From Anaerotruncus colihominis (GTDB taxonomy: Bacteria; Bacillota; Clostridia; Oscillospirales; Ruminococcaceae): DNA of 64,000 nucleotides. Positions 1-8,256 of the stretch are shown here, piece after piece. A program made the translations under genes and the position numbers. Each line of letters opens with the position of its first letter. The stretch's first letter is position 1. The stretch lies in assembly GCF_010206195.1 (NCBI RefSeq), contig NZ_VIQT01000019.1, positions 124,697 to 188,696 of the forward strand, given 5' to 3'. Under the pieces are notes generated by a model. That model saw only the letters and a list, made by a program, of their open reading frames with translations, was not told the origin of the DNA and made no database searches.

Positions 1-1
1 A

Positions 2-76
2 CTTGGCCATCACGCCCTCAAACACGCCTTCGACCCAAAGGGCATCTTCAATCCGCACAAGGTCTGTCAATCATAA
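2..76 (+). CDS. C-terminal end of an FAD-linked oxidase (partial)
   Basis: Only the last 24 codons lie in the window, ending with TAA at 74-76. The readable tail contains LKHAFDPKGIFNPHKV, which matches the conserved end of GlcD/lactate dehydrogenase-type FAD-binding oxidases, where a DPKGI(L/F)NPGK motif closes the protein. Such enzymes oxidise 2-hydroxy acids such as glycolate or lactate using FAD. The match is short, so the substrate cannot be given. A strong hairpin terminator follows directly. Confidence 0.6.
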   Translation, partial: LGHHALKHAFDPKGIFNPHKVCQS

Positions 77-84
77 ACAAAAAA

Positions 85-119
85 GGGCGTGGGAGCCCCG
101 GCTCCCACGCCCTTTTTTT
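85..119. terminator. Bidirectional intrinsic terminator
   Basis: A 12-bp perfect stem (85-96 with 101-112) with a 4-base loop is flanked by a T-run on the right and an A-run on the left. It can therefore end both the plus-strand oxidase gene and the minus-strand FUSC-HAD gene that converge on it. Confidence 0.85.
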
Positions 120-129
120 ACAGTCCGCC

Positions 130-1359
130 TCACCGCGGCGCGCGCTGGTGAAACGCGCGCGCCAATGTGCGCGCAAGCGCGGCGCCGTTCTCGCCGGTTG
201 GCTGCGCGACTGTCTGTACGGACGCCGCGCCGCAGCGCGCCCGCAGCGTTTCAAGCGCACAATGCGGCGTGGCCTGCACGCTTGAAATTTCCAGGCGTGT
301 ATACCCCGGACATCCCCGCGCCGGGACCGCGCGGACGCGCAGATATTCCGCCTGCGGCAGCGCCTCAACGGCGGCGCGCAGCGCAGCGGCGGCTCCGTCC
401 GTCTCAAGCACGGTAATCATCAGCGCGCCGCAGCCGTCCGGCAGCGGTCCGCAGACATACGCCTCGTGCGGGCTGGCATAGAGCTGCTCATAAAATGTTT
501 CCTCCGCGGGATTCAAAAAATCCCCATAATAGACGTGCATCATATCGCGCACAACACTGTAAATAAAGCATCCGCGCCCCGCTTTTTCAAACGCGGCGGC
601 CACAGCGCGCGCAGCCTGCTCCGGCATCGCGCGCAGGCCGGAGTAGCGCGCGCTTTTGACATCGTACAAAGCTGCGCCATCGAGACACACGACCGGCAGG
701 CGCATCTGTACACCGTCCAGCAGCGGCAAAAACGACGCCGGCGTCCGGTCCGTCACAATGGCGATGTTTGCCCCGCGCTCGGCAAGCTGGGTCAAACGGA
801 TACGCGTATAGGCCGTCATGCGTCCATCTTTCCCAAGCAGCCCGCCGTCGAGCGCGCATGCAAATACGACATCCCGGCGGCGCGGCAGCGGCAGGTGCGC
901 GCTGTTGACCGCCAACGATACGCCGATACCGATCAATGTATCAAGAATACGGTTAAGCGCGAACAGATAGGGGTTAACGTCCATGCCGTGCGAAACCGCG
1001 ACGCTCATAAAGACCACGCAGGTGATATACGACGCGCTTGTTTCCCGAAGCAGCACTGTGATATAGATCAGCACGATCACCATAAGCGAAACAAGCAGAT
1101 ATTGTACAACCGGCCAGTCCCGCGGCAGAAACGCGCGTTCAAACAGCAGCAACGCCATGCCCGCGCACCCGCCGATCAGCGTACCTACGACGCGGTTGAG
1201 CGCAACCTTAATGCTGTTCGATACGTATGGCTGCATACACAGGACAGCGGCGATCGCCGAATAAAACGGCGCGCCCGCGCCGCCGCGCAGCAGGTCGATC
1301 ATAAAGCACAGAAAGACGGCTACAGCCGACTTAATAATACGCATCCCGATGTGCGGCAT
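130..1359 (-). CDS. FUSC-like membrane protein fused to a HAD-like domain
   Basis: The 409-residue protein has two parts. Residues about 1-155 are strongly hydrophobic with several membrane helices and resemble the N-terminal half of FUSC/aromatic acid exporter family proteins (AIAAVLCMQPYVSNSIKVAL, then RVVGTLIGG). From about residue 165 it becomes soluble and resembles a Cof-type HAD hydrolase: CALDGGLLGKDGRM, followed by ANIAIVTDRTP as motif II. The HAD nucleophile motif is normally DxDGTL, but here the first Asp is replaced by Ala (ALDGG), so phosphatase activity is doubtful. Simple FUSC proteins usually carry a different cytoplasmic tail, so the fusion is unusual. It converges with the oxidase gene and is upstream-adjacent to a lipoprotein gene on the same strand. 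Transport substrate is unknown. Confidence 0.65.
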   Translation of the reverse strand: MPHIGMRIIKSAVAVFLCFMIDLLRGGAGAPFYSAIAAVLCMQPYVSNSIKVALNRVVGTLIGGCAGMALLLFERAFLPRDWPVVQYLLVSLMVIVLIYITVLLRETSASYITCVVFMSVAVSHGMDVNPYLFALNRILDTLIGIGVSLAVNSAHLPLPRRRDVVFACALDGGLLGKDGRMTAYTRIRLTQLAERGANIAIVTDRTPASFLPLLDGVQMRLPVVCLDGAALYDVKSARYSGLRAMPEQAARAVAAAFEKAGRGCFIYSVVRDMMHVYYGDFLNPAEETFYEQLYASPHEAYVCGPLPDGCGALMITVLETDGAAAALRAAVEALPQAEYLRVRAVPARGCPGYTRLEISSVQATPHCALETLRARCGAASVQTVAQPTGENGAALARTLARAFHQRAPR

Positions 1360-1437
1360 AAGGCGCCCCCTTTTGCAAAGCAGCTTGGGTCTGTTTTTAA
1401 AATCGGAAATACCGTCTTTTTCCGCAAACAGGCCCGG

Positions 1438-2583
1438 TCAGCCGTTTATAATAAATGATTCATACCAAAACCCGCCGTCCGGTTGCGGCGCAACCGTCAG
1501 CGTCGCCGTTCGGCTTGGGCGGTCCGGCTCGTCATCCGGACCGATTACCCCGGTTGTGATGATCAGAAAGCCGTCCCGCTCCCGCTCGTCGAACGCCCGC
1601 GTTGTCCAGCCGCCGCCAAATCCGCCCGGCAGCGCGTAGGCGTCCGCCGCCGCGTCATAAAACTGCGAGGTTTTCAGGAACGCGGCGTCCACCGCGAAAT
1701 AACGCGTCACCGCGGCCTCTACCTCGGCGGCAGGAGCGACCGGCCCCTGCTCGTACAGCCCTTCAAAGTCGCGCGGCAGTTCCAGAAAATTGTTGAAGGC
1801 GCAAAAACCGATCAGTTCATCAGCTGTCAATTCGCTGACCGACGCCCACGTGCGCGACACCAACGCTCCGTTTGGGTTAAGCGGCTTTATATACGTTTCA
1901 GTCAGTTCGTCCAGGCGTTCCTGTGTGGCGGACGTCTCAATCTTGGGATAACGCACCCTATGCGACATATACTGAAAGCCCCCGTCCTCCCTGAGCGCGA
2001 CGGCCAGCGCGCCGCTGCGTATGACAGTCCGGTCGTCCGCAGCACTGTAAACCTCGTAATCGAGCGTCAGCACATCGCCGTTCAGCGCCGCGCCCACGAC
2101 GCGCCCGGACGCGCCGCCGCCAAGCCCCGTAAATTCGTAGGCGTCCTGCTCCGCGTCATAACGGGCGTGGGCGCGCATCGTCTCCGTCGGGTCCGCGGTG
2201 AAAAATTGGCGCACATACGCCTCCGCCTCGGCCGCCGGGAAAAAGCCGCCGCTCTGTTCATCGGGATGCTCCTTTGTCCAATAGACGCCGTAAAAATCGA
2301 CCAGCGCCCCGCCGTCGATGTCCCGAGGCGTATCCCAGTTCTGCGCGGTCACACCAGAATAAAACGGCTGGCGCAAATATATGTCGGTCAGCGCATTGTA
2401 ATCGGTCAGATCGATCGCACCGTGCGCGGACGCGGCCGATGAAGCCGCGCCGGCTGCCTCCACAGGCGCTGTGCCGGCGGAGGCAGCCGGCGCCCCGCCC
2501 TGCGGCGCACAGCCCGCCAGAATTGCCGCGCAGCAGAGCGCCGTGCAAAACCCGCGCCTGATTTTCAGACTGATTTGATCCAT
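1438..2583 (-). CDS. Lipoprotein of unknown function
   Basis: A secreted lipoprotein of about 380 residues. The N-terminus has positive charges, a hydrophobic stretch and a lipobox (ILAGC), followed by an Ala/Gly/Ser-rich linker typical of surface lipoproteins. The rest contains aromatic and acidic residues with recurring beta-type segments (for example YDAEQDAYEFTGLGGG and a similar YDAAADAYALPGGFGGG near the end), suggesting an internal duplication. I chose the ATG at 2583 because AAGGAG lies 8 bases upstream; a GTG at 2604 is the alternative. No known family was recognised. It is flanked by the FUSC-HAD gene and rpoN, on the same strand. Confidence 0.7.
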   Translation of the reverse strand: MDQISLKIRRGFCTALCCAAILAGCAPQGGAPAASAGTAPVEAAGAASSAASAHGAIDLTDYNALTDIYLRQPFYSGVTAQNWDTPRDIDGGALVDFYGVYWTKEHPDEQSGGFFPAAEAEAYVRQFFTADPTETMRAHARYDAEQDAYEFTGLGGGASGRVVGAALNGDVLTLDYEVYSAADDRTVIRSGALAVALREDGGFQYMSHRVRYPKIETSATQERLDELTETYIKPLNPNGALVSRTWASVSELTADELIGFCAFNNFLELPRDFEGLYEQGPVAPAAEVEAAVTRYFAVDAAFLKTSQFYDAAADAYALPGGFGGGWTTRAFDERERDGFLIITTGVIGPDDEPDRPSRTATLTVAPQPDGGFWYESFIING

Positions 2584-2684
2584 GATGCCGTCTCCTTTTG
2601 TCACGTGTATTTTTTCACATGCATATCTGTATCAGTAACAACCAGTTCCAAACGCCAAAAGGGACACGTATGCCTGTTAACCCT

Positions 2685-4034
2685 TCAACCGCGAGCTCTG
2701 CCTGATGAGCCTGCCACACCCATCTCCGCCCGGTATTTTGCGACGGTGCGGCGCGATACGTTAACGCCGTCGGCCGTCAGAAGCCCGCAGAGCGCGCGGT
2801 CGCTGAACGGATGCGCCCTGTCCTCGGCATCGATAAGCGCGCGCAGCTTGTATTTGACTGCTTCGGAACTGACCGTACCGCCGTGTTCCGGTCCCTTGAC
2901 AAAGAAATATCGCAGCGGATAGACACCGTGCGCGCATTGCAGATACTTCCCGCGCACAGCGCGGCTGACCGTCGACTCATGCAGGCCTACGTCACCGGCA
3001 ATCTCGCGCATGCGCAGAACGCCGAGGCGCTGCGGCCCATAGCGGAAAAAGCGCTCCTGCCTCCGCACAATCGCGCGCGCCACCTCCACAAGCGTCCTGT
3101 TCCTATTTTCAATGCATTTGATCACCCAATTGACCTGGTCGATCTTTTCGGAGATATATTGGATGACCTCCGGGTCGGTTGTCTCGCGCGCTATTTGCAG
3201 ATATCTTTCCGAAAGGCGCACCTGTGGATAAGCGAATTCACAAAGCATCACATTATAATGATCCTCAAAGCCTGTGACCACAATATCAGGCGTGATATAG
3301 TGCGGGATGCTATGCGCTCCATAAAGCGCGCCCGGCTTCGGATTGAGCCGGCGGATGCGCGCGATGGCCGCCTCTACGTCCGCGGCGGACGCGCCGGTTT
3401 TAGACGCCAGAGCGCCGACACGGTTTTTAGCGATCTCGGGCAGAAAATCCCGTGCCAGCCGGCGCGCGAGCGTATCGGAGGCCGGTATCTGCAAGCAGAG
3501 GCATTCCGCCAGATCGCGCGCGCCGACGCCCGGCGGGTCGAAGCTCTGTATAAGCGCGACCGCCTGCTCCAAAAGCGCGCCGGATGCCGCGGCCTCAGCA
3601 CACATTTGCCCGGGGCTGGTTTTGAGATAACCGTTGTCGTCAATGCAGCCGATCACATACCTGACCGCCGCGGCCAACGCCTTTGGAACGGCCGTCAGCT
3701 CCGCCTGCGCCAGCAGATGATCCGCCAGGCTTTCCTCCTGCGGCGCGGGCGTGTTCTGCTCCGGCGTCAGATCGCCGTCGTCATCGTAATAGCCCATATT
3801 CTCCTGCTCGCGGCGCGTCTGGTTCTCCAGCCATTCCAGCTTGCGTTGCGCCAGCTTTTCCTTTTGCTCGCGCCGTGGCGGCGGCTCCACCTCAGCGACC
3901 GGATTCTCAAGCGCCAGCTCCTTGAGGTATTCCCCAAGCTGTACGCCGTCCATCTGTAAAATGCGCACGGATTGCTCCACACGCGGCGCTAATACTTGAT
4001 TCTGTTCCAGCCTGACGCCCAGTTCCATGCCCAT
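2685..4034 (-). CDS. rpoN: RNA polymerase sigma-54 factor
   Basis: Sigma-54 directs RNA polymerase to -24/-12 promoters and needs AAA+ activators for open-complex formation. The N-terminus has the region I signature, VRLEQNQVLAPRVEQSVRIL, which contacts activators. A charged, Gln-rich linker follows, then the core-binding region (GYLKTSP and LQSFDPPGVGARDL-type motifs are visible), the HTH region, and close to the C-terminus the RpoN box, seen here as SRRTVAKYRAEMGV. The open frame extends upstream to 4148, but conserved sequence starts at MGMELG, so the ATG at 4034 (or 4028) is the likely start; the extra 38 residues look untranslated. Total length of about 450 residues is normal. No sigma-54 activator gene is visible in the window. 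Confidence 0.93.
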   Translation of the reverse strand: MGMELGVRLEQNQVLAPRVEQSVRILQMDGVQLGEYLKELALENPVAEVEPPPRREQKEKLAQRKLEWLENQTRREQENMGYYDDDGDLTPEQNTPAPQEESLADHLLAQAELTAVPKALAAAVRYVIGCIDDNGYLKTSPGQMCAEAAASGALLEQAVALIQSFDPPGVGARDLAECLCLQIPASDTLARRLARDFLPEIAKNRVGALASKTGASAADVEAAIARIRRLNPKPGALYGAHSIPHYITPDIVVTGFEDHYNVMLCEFAYPQVRLSERYLQIARETTDPEVIQYISEKIDQVNWVIKCIENRNRTLVEVARAIVRRQERFFRYGPQRLGVLRMREIAGDVGLHESTVSRAVRGKYLQCAHGVYPLRYFFVKGPEHGGTVSSEAVKYKLRALIDAEDRAHPFSDRALCGLLTADGVNVSRRTVAKYRAEMGVAGSSGRARG

Positions 4035-4234
4035 CCCCGCCCTTTGATCCGCTCTTGATTTCAGGCAGCGCTTTACGAAGCCGGCTCCCTGGCTTTCTGT
4101 CCGACCGCAGCGTGCCGGCAGGACGGCGGCCAGGACACGCGCGCCCACACTGTCCCAGTCAGGATAAACATCGTCCCGCTACCACCATTATAGCACCCGC
4201 ACATCTTGGGCGCAATCGGCAGGCGCCGCATCTG

Positions 4235-4279
4235 GACAAAGCCCGGCGGCGGTTTTCAAACCGCCGCCGGGCTTTGTCC
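4235..4279 (-). terminator. Hairpin downstream of nadE
   Basis: A near-perfect 20-bp GC-rich inverted repeat begins two bases after the nadE stop codon. It lacks a long T-run on the minus strand, so it may act as a terminator or as an mRNA-stabilising 3' stem. Confidence 0.6.
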
Positions 4280-4280
4280 G

Positions 4281-6194
4281 TCAGAGCTTTTCCACCTCAG
4301 AAATCCACAGCGCAGCCGACGCGTCGCTCGGCATGCGCCAATCGCCGCGCGGCGACAGGGATACCGAACCGATTTTCGGTCCGTCCGGCATACAGGAGCG
4401 TTTGAACTGCTGTGCGAAAAAGCGTCTGTAAAAAATGCGCATCCAATAAAGAATCGTCTCGCGCGGGTATGCCTGTCCGAATGCACAAAGCGCCAGGCGC
4501 AGCGTCTTGCGCGGTGAAAAGCCCCATCGCAGCATATGATAGAGGAAGAAATCATGCAGCTCATACGGGCCGACCAAATCCTCCGTTTTCTGTGCGATCG
4601 CGCCGTCGTCCGGCGGAAGCAGCTCGGGGCTGACGGGCGTATCAAGAATATCACAGAGCGCGGCGCGCAGCGTGTCGTCACACGCCCGACGCGCTTCATA
4701 CGCAACCAGATGGCGCACCATCGTTTTCGGCACTGACGCGTTGACGCCATACATCGACATCTGATCGCCGTTATAGGTCGCCCAGCCGAGCGCAAGTTCG
4801 GAAAGATCGCCCGTGCCGACGACCAGCCCGTTCATCTGGTTTGCGATATCCATCAATACCTGCGTGCGCTCACGGGCCTGCGCGTTTTCAAACGTCACAT
4901 CGCGCACAGCCTCGTCGTGCCCGATATCATCAAAATGGCGCCGCACGGACGCTGTGATATCGACGCACGAAAACGTGACGCCAAGCCGTTCGCAGATGAT
5001 CTGCGCGTTGCTGCGGGTGCGCGCGGTCGTACCAAAGCACGGCATCGTCACCGCATGTACATCGGTGCGCGGCCGTCCGAGCAGCTCCACCGCACGCACA
5101 CAGACGAGCAGCGCGAGCGCCGAATCCAGCCCGCCCGAGATACCGACAACCGCCGTTTCCGCTTTGGAATGGTCAAGCCGTTTTTTCAGCCCGTGGGCCT
5201 GCACCTGCAAAATATCGGCACAGCACCGGTCACGCCCGTCCCCCTCGGGCGGCACGAACACAAGCGCCGGGACCGGACGCGTCAGCTTCGTTTCGACAGG
5301 CGGCATGGAAAACGGGACCGTCAAAAACGCCTGCGCATCCCTGGCCGGGAAGGTGGTCAGGCGGCGGCGCTCAAACGTCAGCCGCTGCACGTCGATCTCG
5401 CTGACCGCCATCGTCTGTTCAAACCGGCCTGTCTGCGCAAGCATCGAGCCGTTTTCCGCAATCATGCTGTGCCCGGAAAATACAAGATCGGTCGTCGATT
5501 CGCCCTCGCCCGCATTCGCGTACAGATATCCGCACACGAGCCTTCCCGACTGTCCGGTGACAAGCGCGCGGCGGTAGTCATCCTTTCCGACCGTCTCAAC
5601 CGAGGCGGACAGGTTTGCGATCACGGTCGCGCCTTCGGCCGCGTACGCGGCCGAAGGCGCGACCGGCGCCCACAAATCCTCGCAAAGCTCGACAGCCAGG
5701 CAAAAGTCGCCTATCTCCTCACATTGAAACAGCATCCGGCCGAACGGCACCTCCCCGCCGCCGTAGCCGCGCACCGTGCCGCAGCGACCATCCGGCGCAG
5801 GCGCGAACCATCGCTGTTCGTAAAACTCGCCGTAATTGGGCAGATGCGTTTTTGGCACAATGCCAAGCACACGCCCCTGATAGACGACCGCCGCACAATT
5901 ATAGAGCTTCGCGCCGGACATGACCGGCAGTCCAACGACAATCAGCAGCGCAAGCGCGCGCGTCTGCGCACACAGCGACGCTAAAGCGGCGCGCGCGCCT
6001 TCAATCAGCGTTTCGCTCAGGAAAAGATCGCCGCACGTATAACCTGTCAAACATAATTCCGGCAGCACCAGAAGACGCGCGCCACACTGCGCGGCGCGCT
6101 TGGCCATATCCACAGCCGCCGCCGTATTGAAAACGCAGTCCGCCACACGGATTTTTGGAGTCGCAACCGCCACTTTGATGAAACCATCCTGCAT
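4281..6194 (-). CDS. nadE: Glutamine-dependent NAD+ synthase
   Basis: Catalyses the last step of NAD+ synthesis, converting deamido-NAD+ to NAD+ with ATP and glutamine. At 637 residues it has both expected domains. The N-terminal nitrilase-type glutaminase spans about residues 8-270, with the catalytic Glu in LPELCLTGY, the Lys in VPKTHLPNYGEFYE and the Cys in VELCEDLW. The C-terminal synthetase begins around residue 320 with the ATP-pyrophosphatase P-loop VGISGGLDSAL, followed by VGTGDLSELALGWATYNGD. All catalytic residues are present and length is normal, so it should be active. It stands alone, with a strong hairpin downstream and a remnant-filled intergenic region upstream. Confidence 0.96.
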   Translation of the reverse strand: MQDGFIKVAVATPKIRVADCVFNTAAAVDMAKRAAQCGARLLVLPELCLTGYTCGDLFLSETLIEGARAALASLCAQTRALALLIVVGLPVMSGAKLYNCAAVVYQGRVLGIVPKTHLPNYGEFYEQRWFAPAPDGRCGTVRGYGGGEVPFGRMLFQCEEIGDFCLAVELCEDLWAPVAPSAAYAAEGATVIANLSASVETVGKDDYRRALVTGQSGRLVCGYLYANAGEGESTTDLVFSGHSMIAENGSMLAQTGRFEQTMAVSEIDVQRLTFERRRLTTFPARDAQAFLTVPFSMPPVETKLTRPVPALVFVPPEGDGRDRCCADILQVQAHGLKKRLDHSKAETAVVGISGGLDSALALLVCVRAVELLGRPRTDVHAVTMPCFGTTARTRSNAQIICERLGVTFSCVDITASVRRHFDDIGHDEAVRDVTFENAQARERTQVLMDIANQMNGLVVGTGDLSELALGWATYNGDQMSMYGVNASVPKTMVRHLVAYEARRACDDTLRAALCDILDTPVSPELLPPDDGAIAQKTEDLVGPYELHDFFLYHMLRWGFSPRKTLRLALCAFGQAYPRETILYWMRIFYRRFFAQQFKRSCMPDGPKIGSVSLSPRGDWRMPSDASAALWISEVEKL

Positions 6195-6893
6195 AAGAAC
6201 GCCTCCCCGCGTATTGCTGTCCGCCGCAAAAGCGGCGCGGGCAAAAAAACAACGCTGGGCCGCAGCCGCAGGCCGGGTCCAGCGTCATGCCGGCTCATTC
6301 GTTTTATATCGATGCAGCCATGCTTTTTTACAGATAAAGTATGGCTCGTTCATGATAGCATATTCCCTCTGTGATTACAAGAGCAACCTGCCTGCAAAAA
6401 CGGCACAGCCCCAAAAGCCGGAGAGGGCGAAATCACACAGGGCCGGCTTTATAAAGCACACGGACGGCTCGAAAAGGCGTTTCATATATTTTATCAATAT
6501 CTGATTGTGTGCAGATAACCGCTGCCAAAATGCGCATACATTGTAACAGCGGCCAATTTCTCCGCCAATTTGCAGCCAGAATCCACACAACTTGCCTCAG
6601 CCATTCCATAGTTTCTGTTTGAAACATCTATAACAAAATAATATAAGGCTCCAGCAGCGAAGGCGCCTGGATCTTCGGCTGTATTGTCTCCCCCGATGTA
6701 TGCCGCTATGCAAAAAATAGCAAGCATGTCGCCGTTGGCGCCCCCATCGCTGTCGCCATTGGGCTGTTCAGCCTTGAGGTCATCGGCATCATGACTGCGC
6801 AGGCAACGGGCCAGGACGGCTTTGTACCCGCAACAGCCGCGCGCATCAGCCCTCTACCGCGGGCCAGTGCATTTCGAGCAATTTCCCCCACAA
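6195..6893. other. Gene-poor scar region upstream of nadE
   Basis: No intact gene was recognised here. It holds an inverted repeat near 6254-6288 around ACGCTGG/CCAGCGT and a permease fragment at 6650-6830 (listed separately). Open frames on the minus strand at 6494-6891 are mostly antisense to that fragment. Confidence 0.5.
6650..6830 (+). pseudogene. Fragment of an NCS1-type (CodB-like) cytosine/nucleobase permease
   Basis: A plus-strand frame reads GAWIFGCIVSPDVCRYAK followed by a hydrophobic stretch ending SLEVIGIMTAQATG. This matches the middle of cytosine permease family transporters (GAWxFGxxxSPDxxRYAK, then a membrane helix with GIMTA). A stop codon (6644) precedes it, homology fades after about 6830, and no start is present. 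It is a decayed piece of a transporter gene left in the chromosome. Confidence 0.5.
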
Positions 6894-6932
6894 CGCCGCC
6901 TGAATCCGATTGGATTCAGGCGGCGGTTTTTT
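6894..6932 (+). terminator. Intrinsic terminator
   Basis: A 14-bp stem (6894-6907 with 6912-6925) followed by a T-run at 6927-6932. It probably belonged to the gene whose fragment lies just upstream. Confidence 0.8.
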
Positions 6933-7099
6933 CGCCTCAAAAAAACCGCCTGCCCCCCATATTATAACGCCGCCGTCCCGCCCACGAAAGCGGTTTCAAC
7001 AGCGGATGGCCTTTGGCATGATTGTGCAGAAGATGAATCATGTGCCTGAACTTTCCGTTGAGGATATCGTGAAAGATAAGTTGTTGCAGCAAATCTCAG

Positions 7100-7245
7100 C
7101 CAGGACAACCGAGCTAAAAGTTGACATCCAGAACAGCAGTTTTCCGCACTTGCTCCGGTATATGTACTTCTTATTCAACAGAAAGCCGATGAAATTCCTT
7201 TCCTCGATCTCCAGTTGTTTTGCTGTTTCTTCGTGGGAAAACTTG
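7100..7245 (-). pseudogene. Fragment of a phage antirepressor C-terminal domain
   Basis: On the minus strand the frame reads KFSHEETAKQLEIEERNFIG, then FLLNKKYIYRSKCGKLL. This resembles the DNA-binding C-terminal region of phage antirepressors (KilAC/ANT-type: HEEAAKxLxIxERxFIxFLLxKKYIYR). There is no start, no N-terminal domain and no intact end. It is joined head to head with a plus-strand XRE fragment, so this is a rearrangement junction. Confidence 0.45.
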
Positions 7246-7323
7246 ACCACGATTTGTCGTTTGTTAAACTGCCAGCCCGGAGACATTTTGGAATATACCC
7301 CGGAAGAAGAGCCCCAGTCTTGA
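7236..7323 (+). pseudogene. C-terminal fragment of an XRE-family repressor
   Basis: The last 28 codons before TGA read ENLTTICRLLNCQPGDILEY, then TPEEEPQS. This is the hallmark C-terminus of short Cro/CI-type regulators (ICxxLxCQPGDIxEY). The helix-turn-helix part that should precede it is missing and replaced by antisense antirepressor sequence, so the gene is truncated at about 7236. Confidence 0.6.
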
Positions 7324-7348
7324 TACCCGCCTATGGATATGCTATAGT
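7320..7348 (+). promoter_or_regulatory. Sigma-70-type promoter of the coiled-coil gene
   Basis: TTGATA (7320-7325), a 17-base spacer, then TATAGT (7343-7348). It overlaps the stop codon of the XRE fragment and sits just upstream of the AAGGAG site for the gene at 7370, giving a very short leader. Confidence 0.6.
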
Positions 7349-7369
7349 AAAGAAAAGGAGTTGAGCCGG

Positions 7370-7780
7370 ATGCTGGATCAGAACGATTTGCTTGCAATTG
7401 CAAAGCTTATGGACACTAAGCTAGAACCTATCAATACCCGCTTGGATACGATGGATGCACGCTTGGATACGATGGATGCACGCTTGGATACGATGGATGC
7501 ACGCTTGGATACGATGGATGCACGCTTGAATACGATGGATGCACGCTTGAATACGATGGATGCACGCTTGGACAAAATCGAGGAGGAAGCCCGGCACACC
7601 CGCGTACTTATTGAAAATCAGGATCATAAAATCAAACTGATCGCCGAGCAGCACAGCGAAATTATTGAAAAGTTGTCTGTCACCAGCGAGGTCGACAGCC
7701 TGAAAGGGCGCGTGAGCACCTTGGAAGGCACCGTAAAGACTCATACCACACAGATCATGGAGCTTAAAAAAGCGCAATAA
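7370..7780 (+). CDS. Heptad-repeat coiled-coil protein
   Basis: A 136-residue protein of unknown function. Residues about 22-65 consist of six near-identical copies of the heptad RLDTMDA (the last two have N for D), followed by a less regular heptad region and a second coiled-coil stretch ([20 protein letters not shown]). It has no signal peptide or membrane segment, so it is probably a cytoplasmic rod that forms a coiled-coil dimer or trimer. Clostridial prophages and islands often carry similar short coiled-coil proteins, but no family function is known to me. The ATG at 7370 is preferred over TTG 7361 because AAGGAG (7355-7360) is 9 bases upstream. A strong terminator follows at 7801, so it is a single-gene unit. 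Confidence 0.7.
   Translation: MLDQNDLLAIAKLMDTKLEPINTRLDTMDARLDTMDARLDTMDARLDTMDARLNTMDARLNTMDARLDKIEEEARHTRVLIENQDHKIKLIAEQHSEIIEKLSVTSEVDSLKGRVSTLEGTVKTHTTQIMELKKAQ
7439..7564 (+). repeat. Six tandem 21-bp repeats
   Basis: Six head-to-tail 21-bp units encode the RLDTMDA heptads of the coiled-coil protein. Units 1-4 appear identical and units 5-6 share one G-to-A change, showing recent expansion. Copy number is likely to vary between strains by slippage. Confidence 0.95.
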
Positions 7781-7800
7781 TAAACAGGACATCAAATTTA

Positions 7801-7826
7801 CAGGGTGGCGCGCGCCACCCTGTTTT
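7801..7826 (+). terminator. Intrinsic terminator
   Basis: A perfect 11-bp palindrome (CAGGGTGGCGC/GCGCCACCCTG) followed by TTTT, directly after the coiled-coil gene. Confidence 0.75.
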
Positions 7827-7830
7827 GGAT

Positions 7831-7850
7831 GTTTAAATACATATTTAAAC
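7831..7850. promoter_or_regulatory. Perfect AT-rich palindrome, possible operator
   Basis: GTTTAAATA and TATTTAAAC are separated by CA, giving 9-bp perfect arms. It lies between the terminator and the promoter of an XRE regulator gene, where an autoregulatory operator would be expected. Binding by that regulator is inference. Confidence 0.35.
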
Positions 7851-7875
7851 AAGTTTATCAAGGGTCATAACACCC

Positions 7876-7905
7876 TTGCGACAAAACACGACTGACTTAT
7901 ACAAT
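7876..7905 (+). promoter_or_regulatory. Candidate promoter of the XRE gene at 7949
   Basis: TTGCGA (7876-7881), an 18-base spacer and TACAAT (7900-7905), about 44 bases before the GTG start. Confidence 0.45.
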
Positions 7906-7948
7906 TATTTCCATAAGCCATTATAAAACGAGGTGGGAGGAAATAATT

Positions 7949-8197
7949 GTGAAGTATGATGAATGTAGAGTTATTTTGGCATGTAATCTTTTCGAATACC
8001 GCACAATCAATGGAATCAGCCAGGAGGAGCTGGCGCTTCGAATCGGTATCGAAGTCAAAAGCTATGCAAAAATCGAACGGGCGGAGGTTTATACAAATTT
8101 GAAAATCCTTGATCGCATCAGTCGGGAAACGGGCATGACACCCGCCCAGCTATTGACGCCCCTCTATCAAAACATTCCCCTGGCTTCCAATCAATAA
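7949..8197 (+). CDS. XRE-family transcriptional regulator
   Basis: An 82-residue protein made almost entirely of one Cro/CI-type helix-turn-helix (residues about 10-65: YRTINGISQEELALRIGIEV, then KSYAKIERAE). It should bind DNA as a dimer and repress a nearby promoter, possibly its own through the palindrome at 7831. GTG at 7949 is the start because GGGAGG lies 8 bases upstream. The last helix-turn-helix motif is regular, with a normal length for the solitary HTH type. It is followed by a terminator that overlaps its stop codon, so it is monocistronic. Confidence 0.8.
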   Translation: MKYDECRVILACNLFEYRTINGISQEELALRIGIEVKSYAKIERAEVYTNLKILDRISRETGMTPAQLLTPLYQNIPLASNQ

Positions 8198-8224
8198 GCC
8201 GCAGGCCAAAAGTCCTGCGGCTTG
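8196..8224 (+). terminator. Intrinsic terminator overlapping the XRE stop
   Basis: AAGCCGCAGG pairs with CCTGCGGCTT around an 8-base loop. The right arm ends only a base or two before the promoter of the small RNA described next. Confidence 0.7.
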
Positions 8225-8250
8225 ACAGATATTCCTGGTACGGGTATAAT
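8222..8250 (+). promoter_or_regulatory. Perfect consensus sigma-70 promoter of a small RNA
   Basis: TTGACA (8222-8227), exactly 17 bases, TATAAT (8245-8250). Both hexamers are a full match to the consensus, so this should be one of the strongest promoters in the window. No coding start with a ribosome binding site follows before a terminator about 90 bases downstream. Confidence 0.85.
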
Positions 8251-8256
8251 AAAAAC

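Noticed and set aside
4035..4148. Upstream 38-codon extension of rpoN
   Set aside because: It lies before the conserved region I, has no family match, and the ATG at 4034 fits the usual protein start.
6706..6891. Minus-strand open frame of 61 residues
   Set aside because: It is exactly antisense to the CodB-like permease fragment and has no ribosome binding site, so it is a shadow.
7439..7564. Tandem repeats considered as a CRISPR array
   Set aside because: Units are contiguous without spacers and code for a regular heptad; there are no cas genes.
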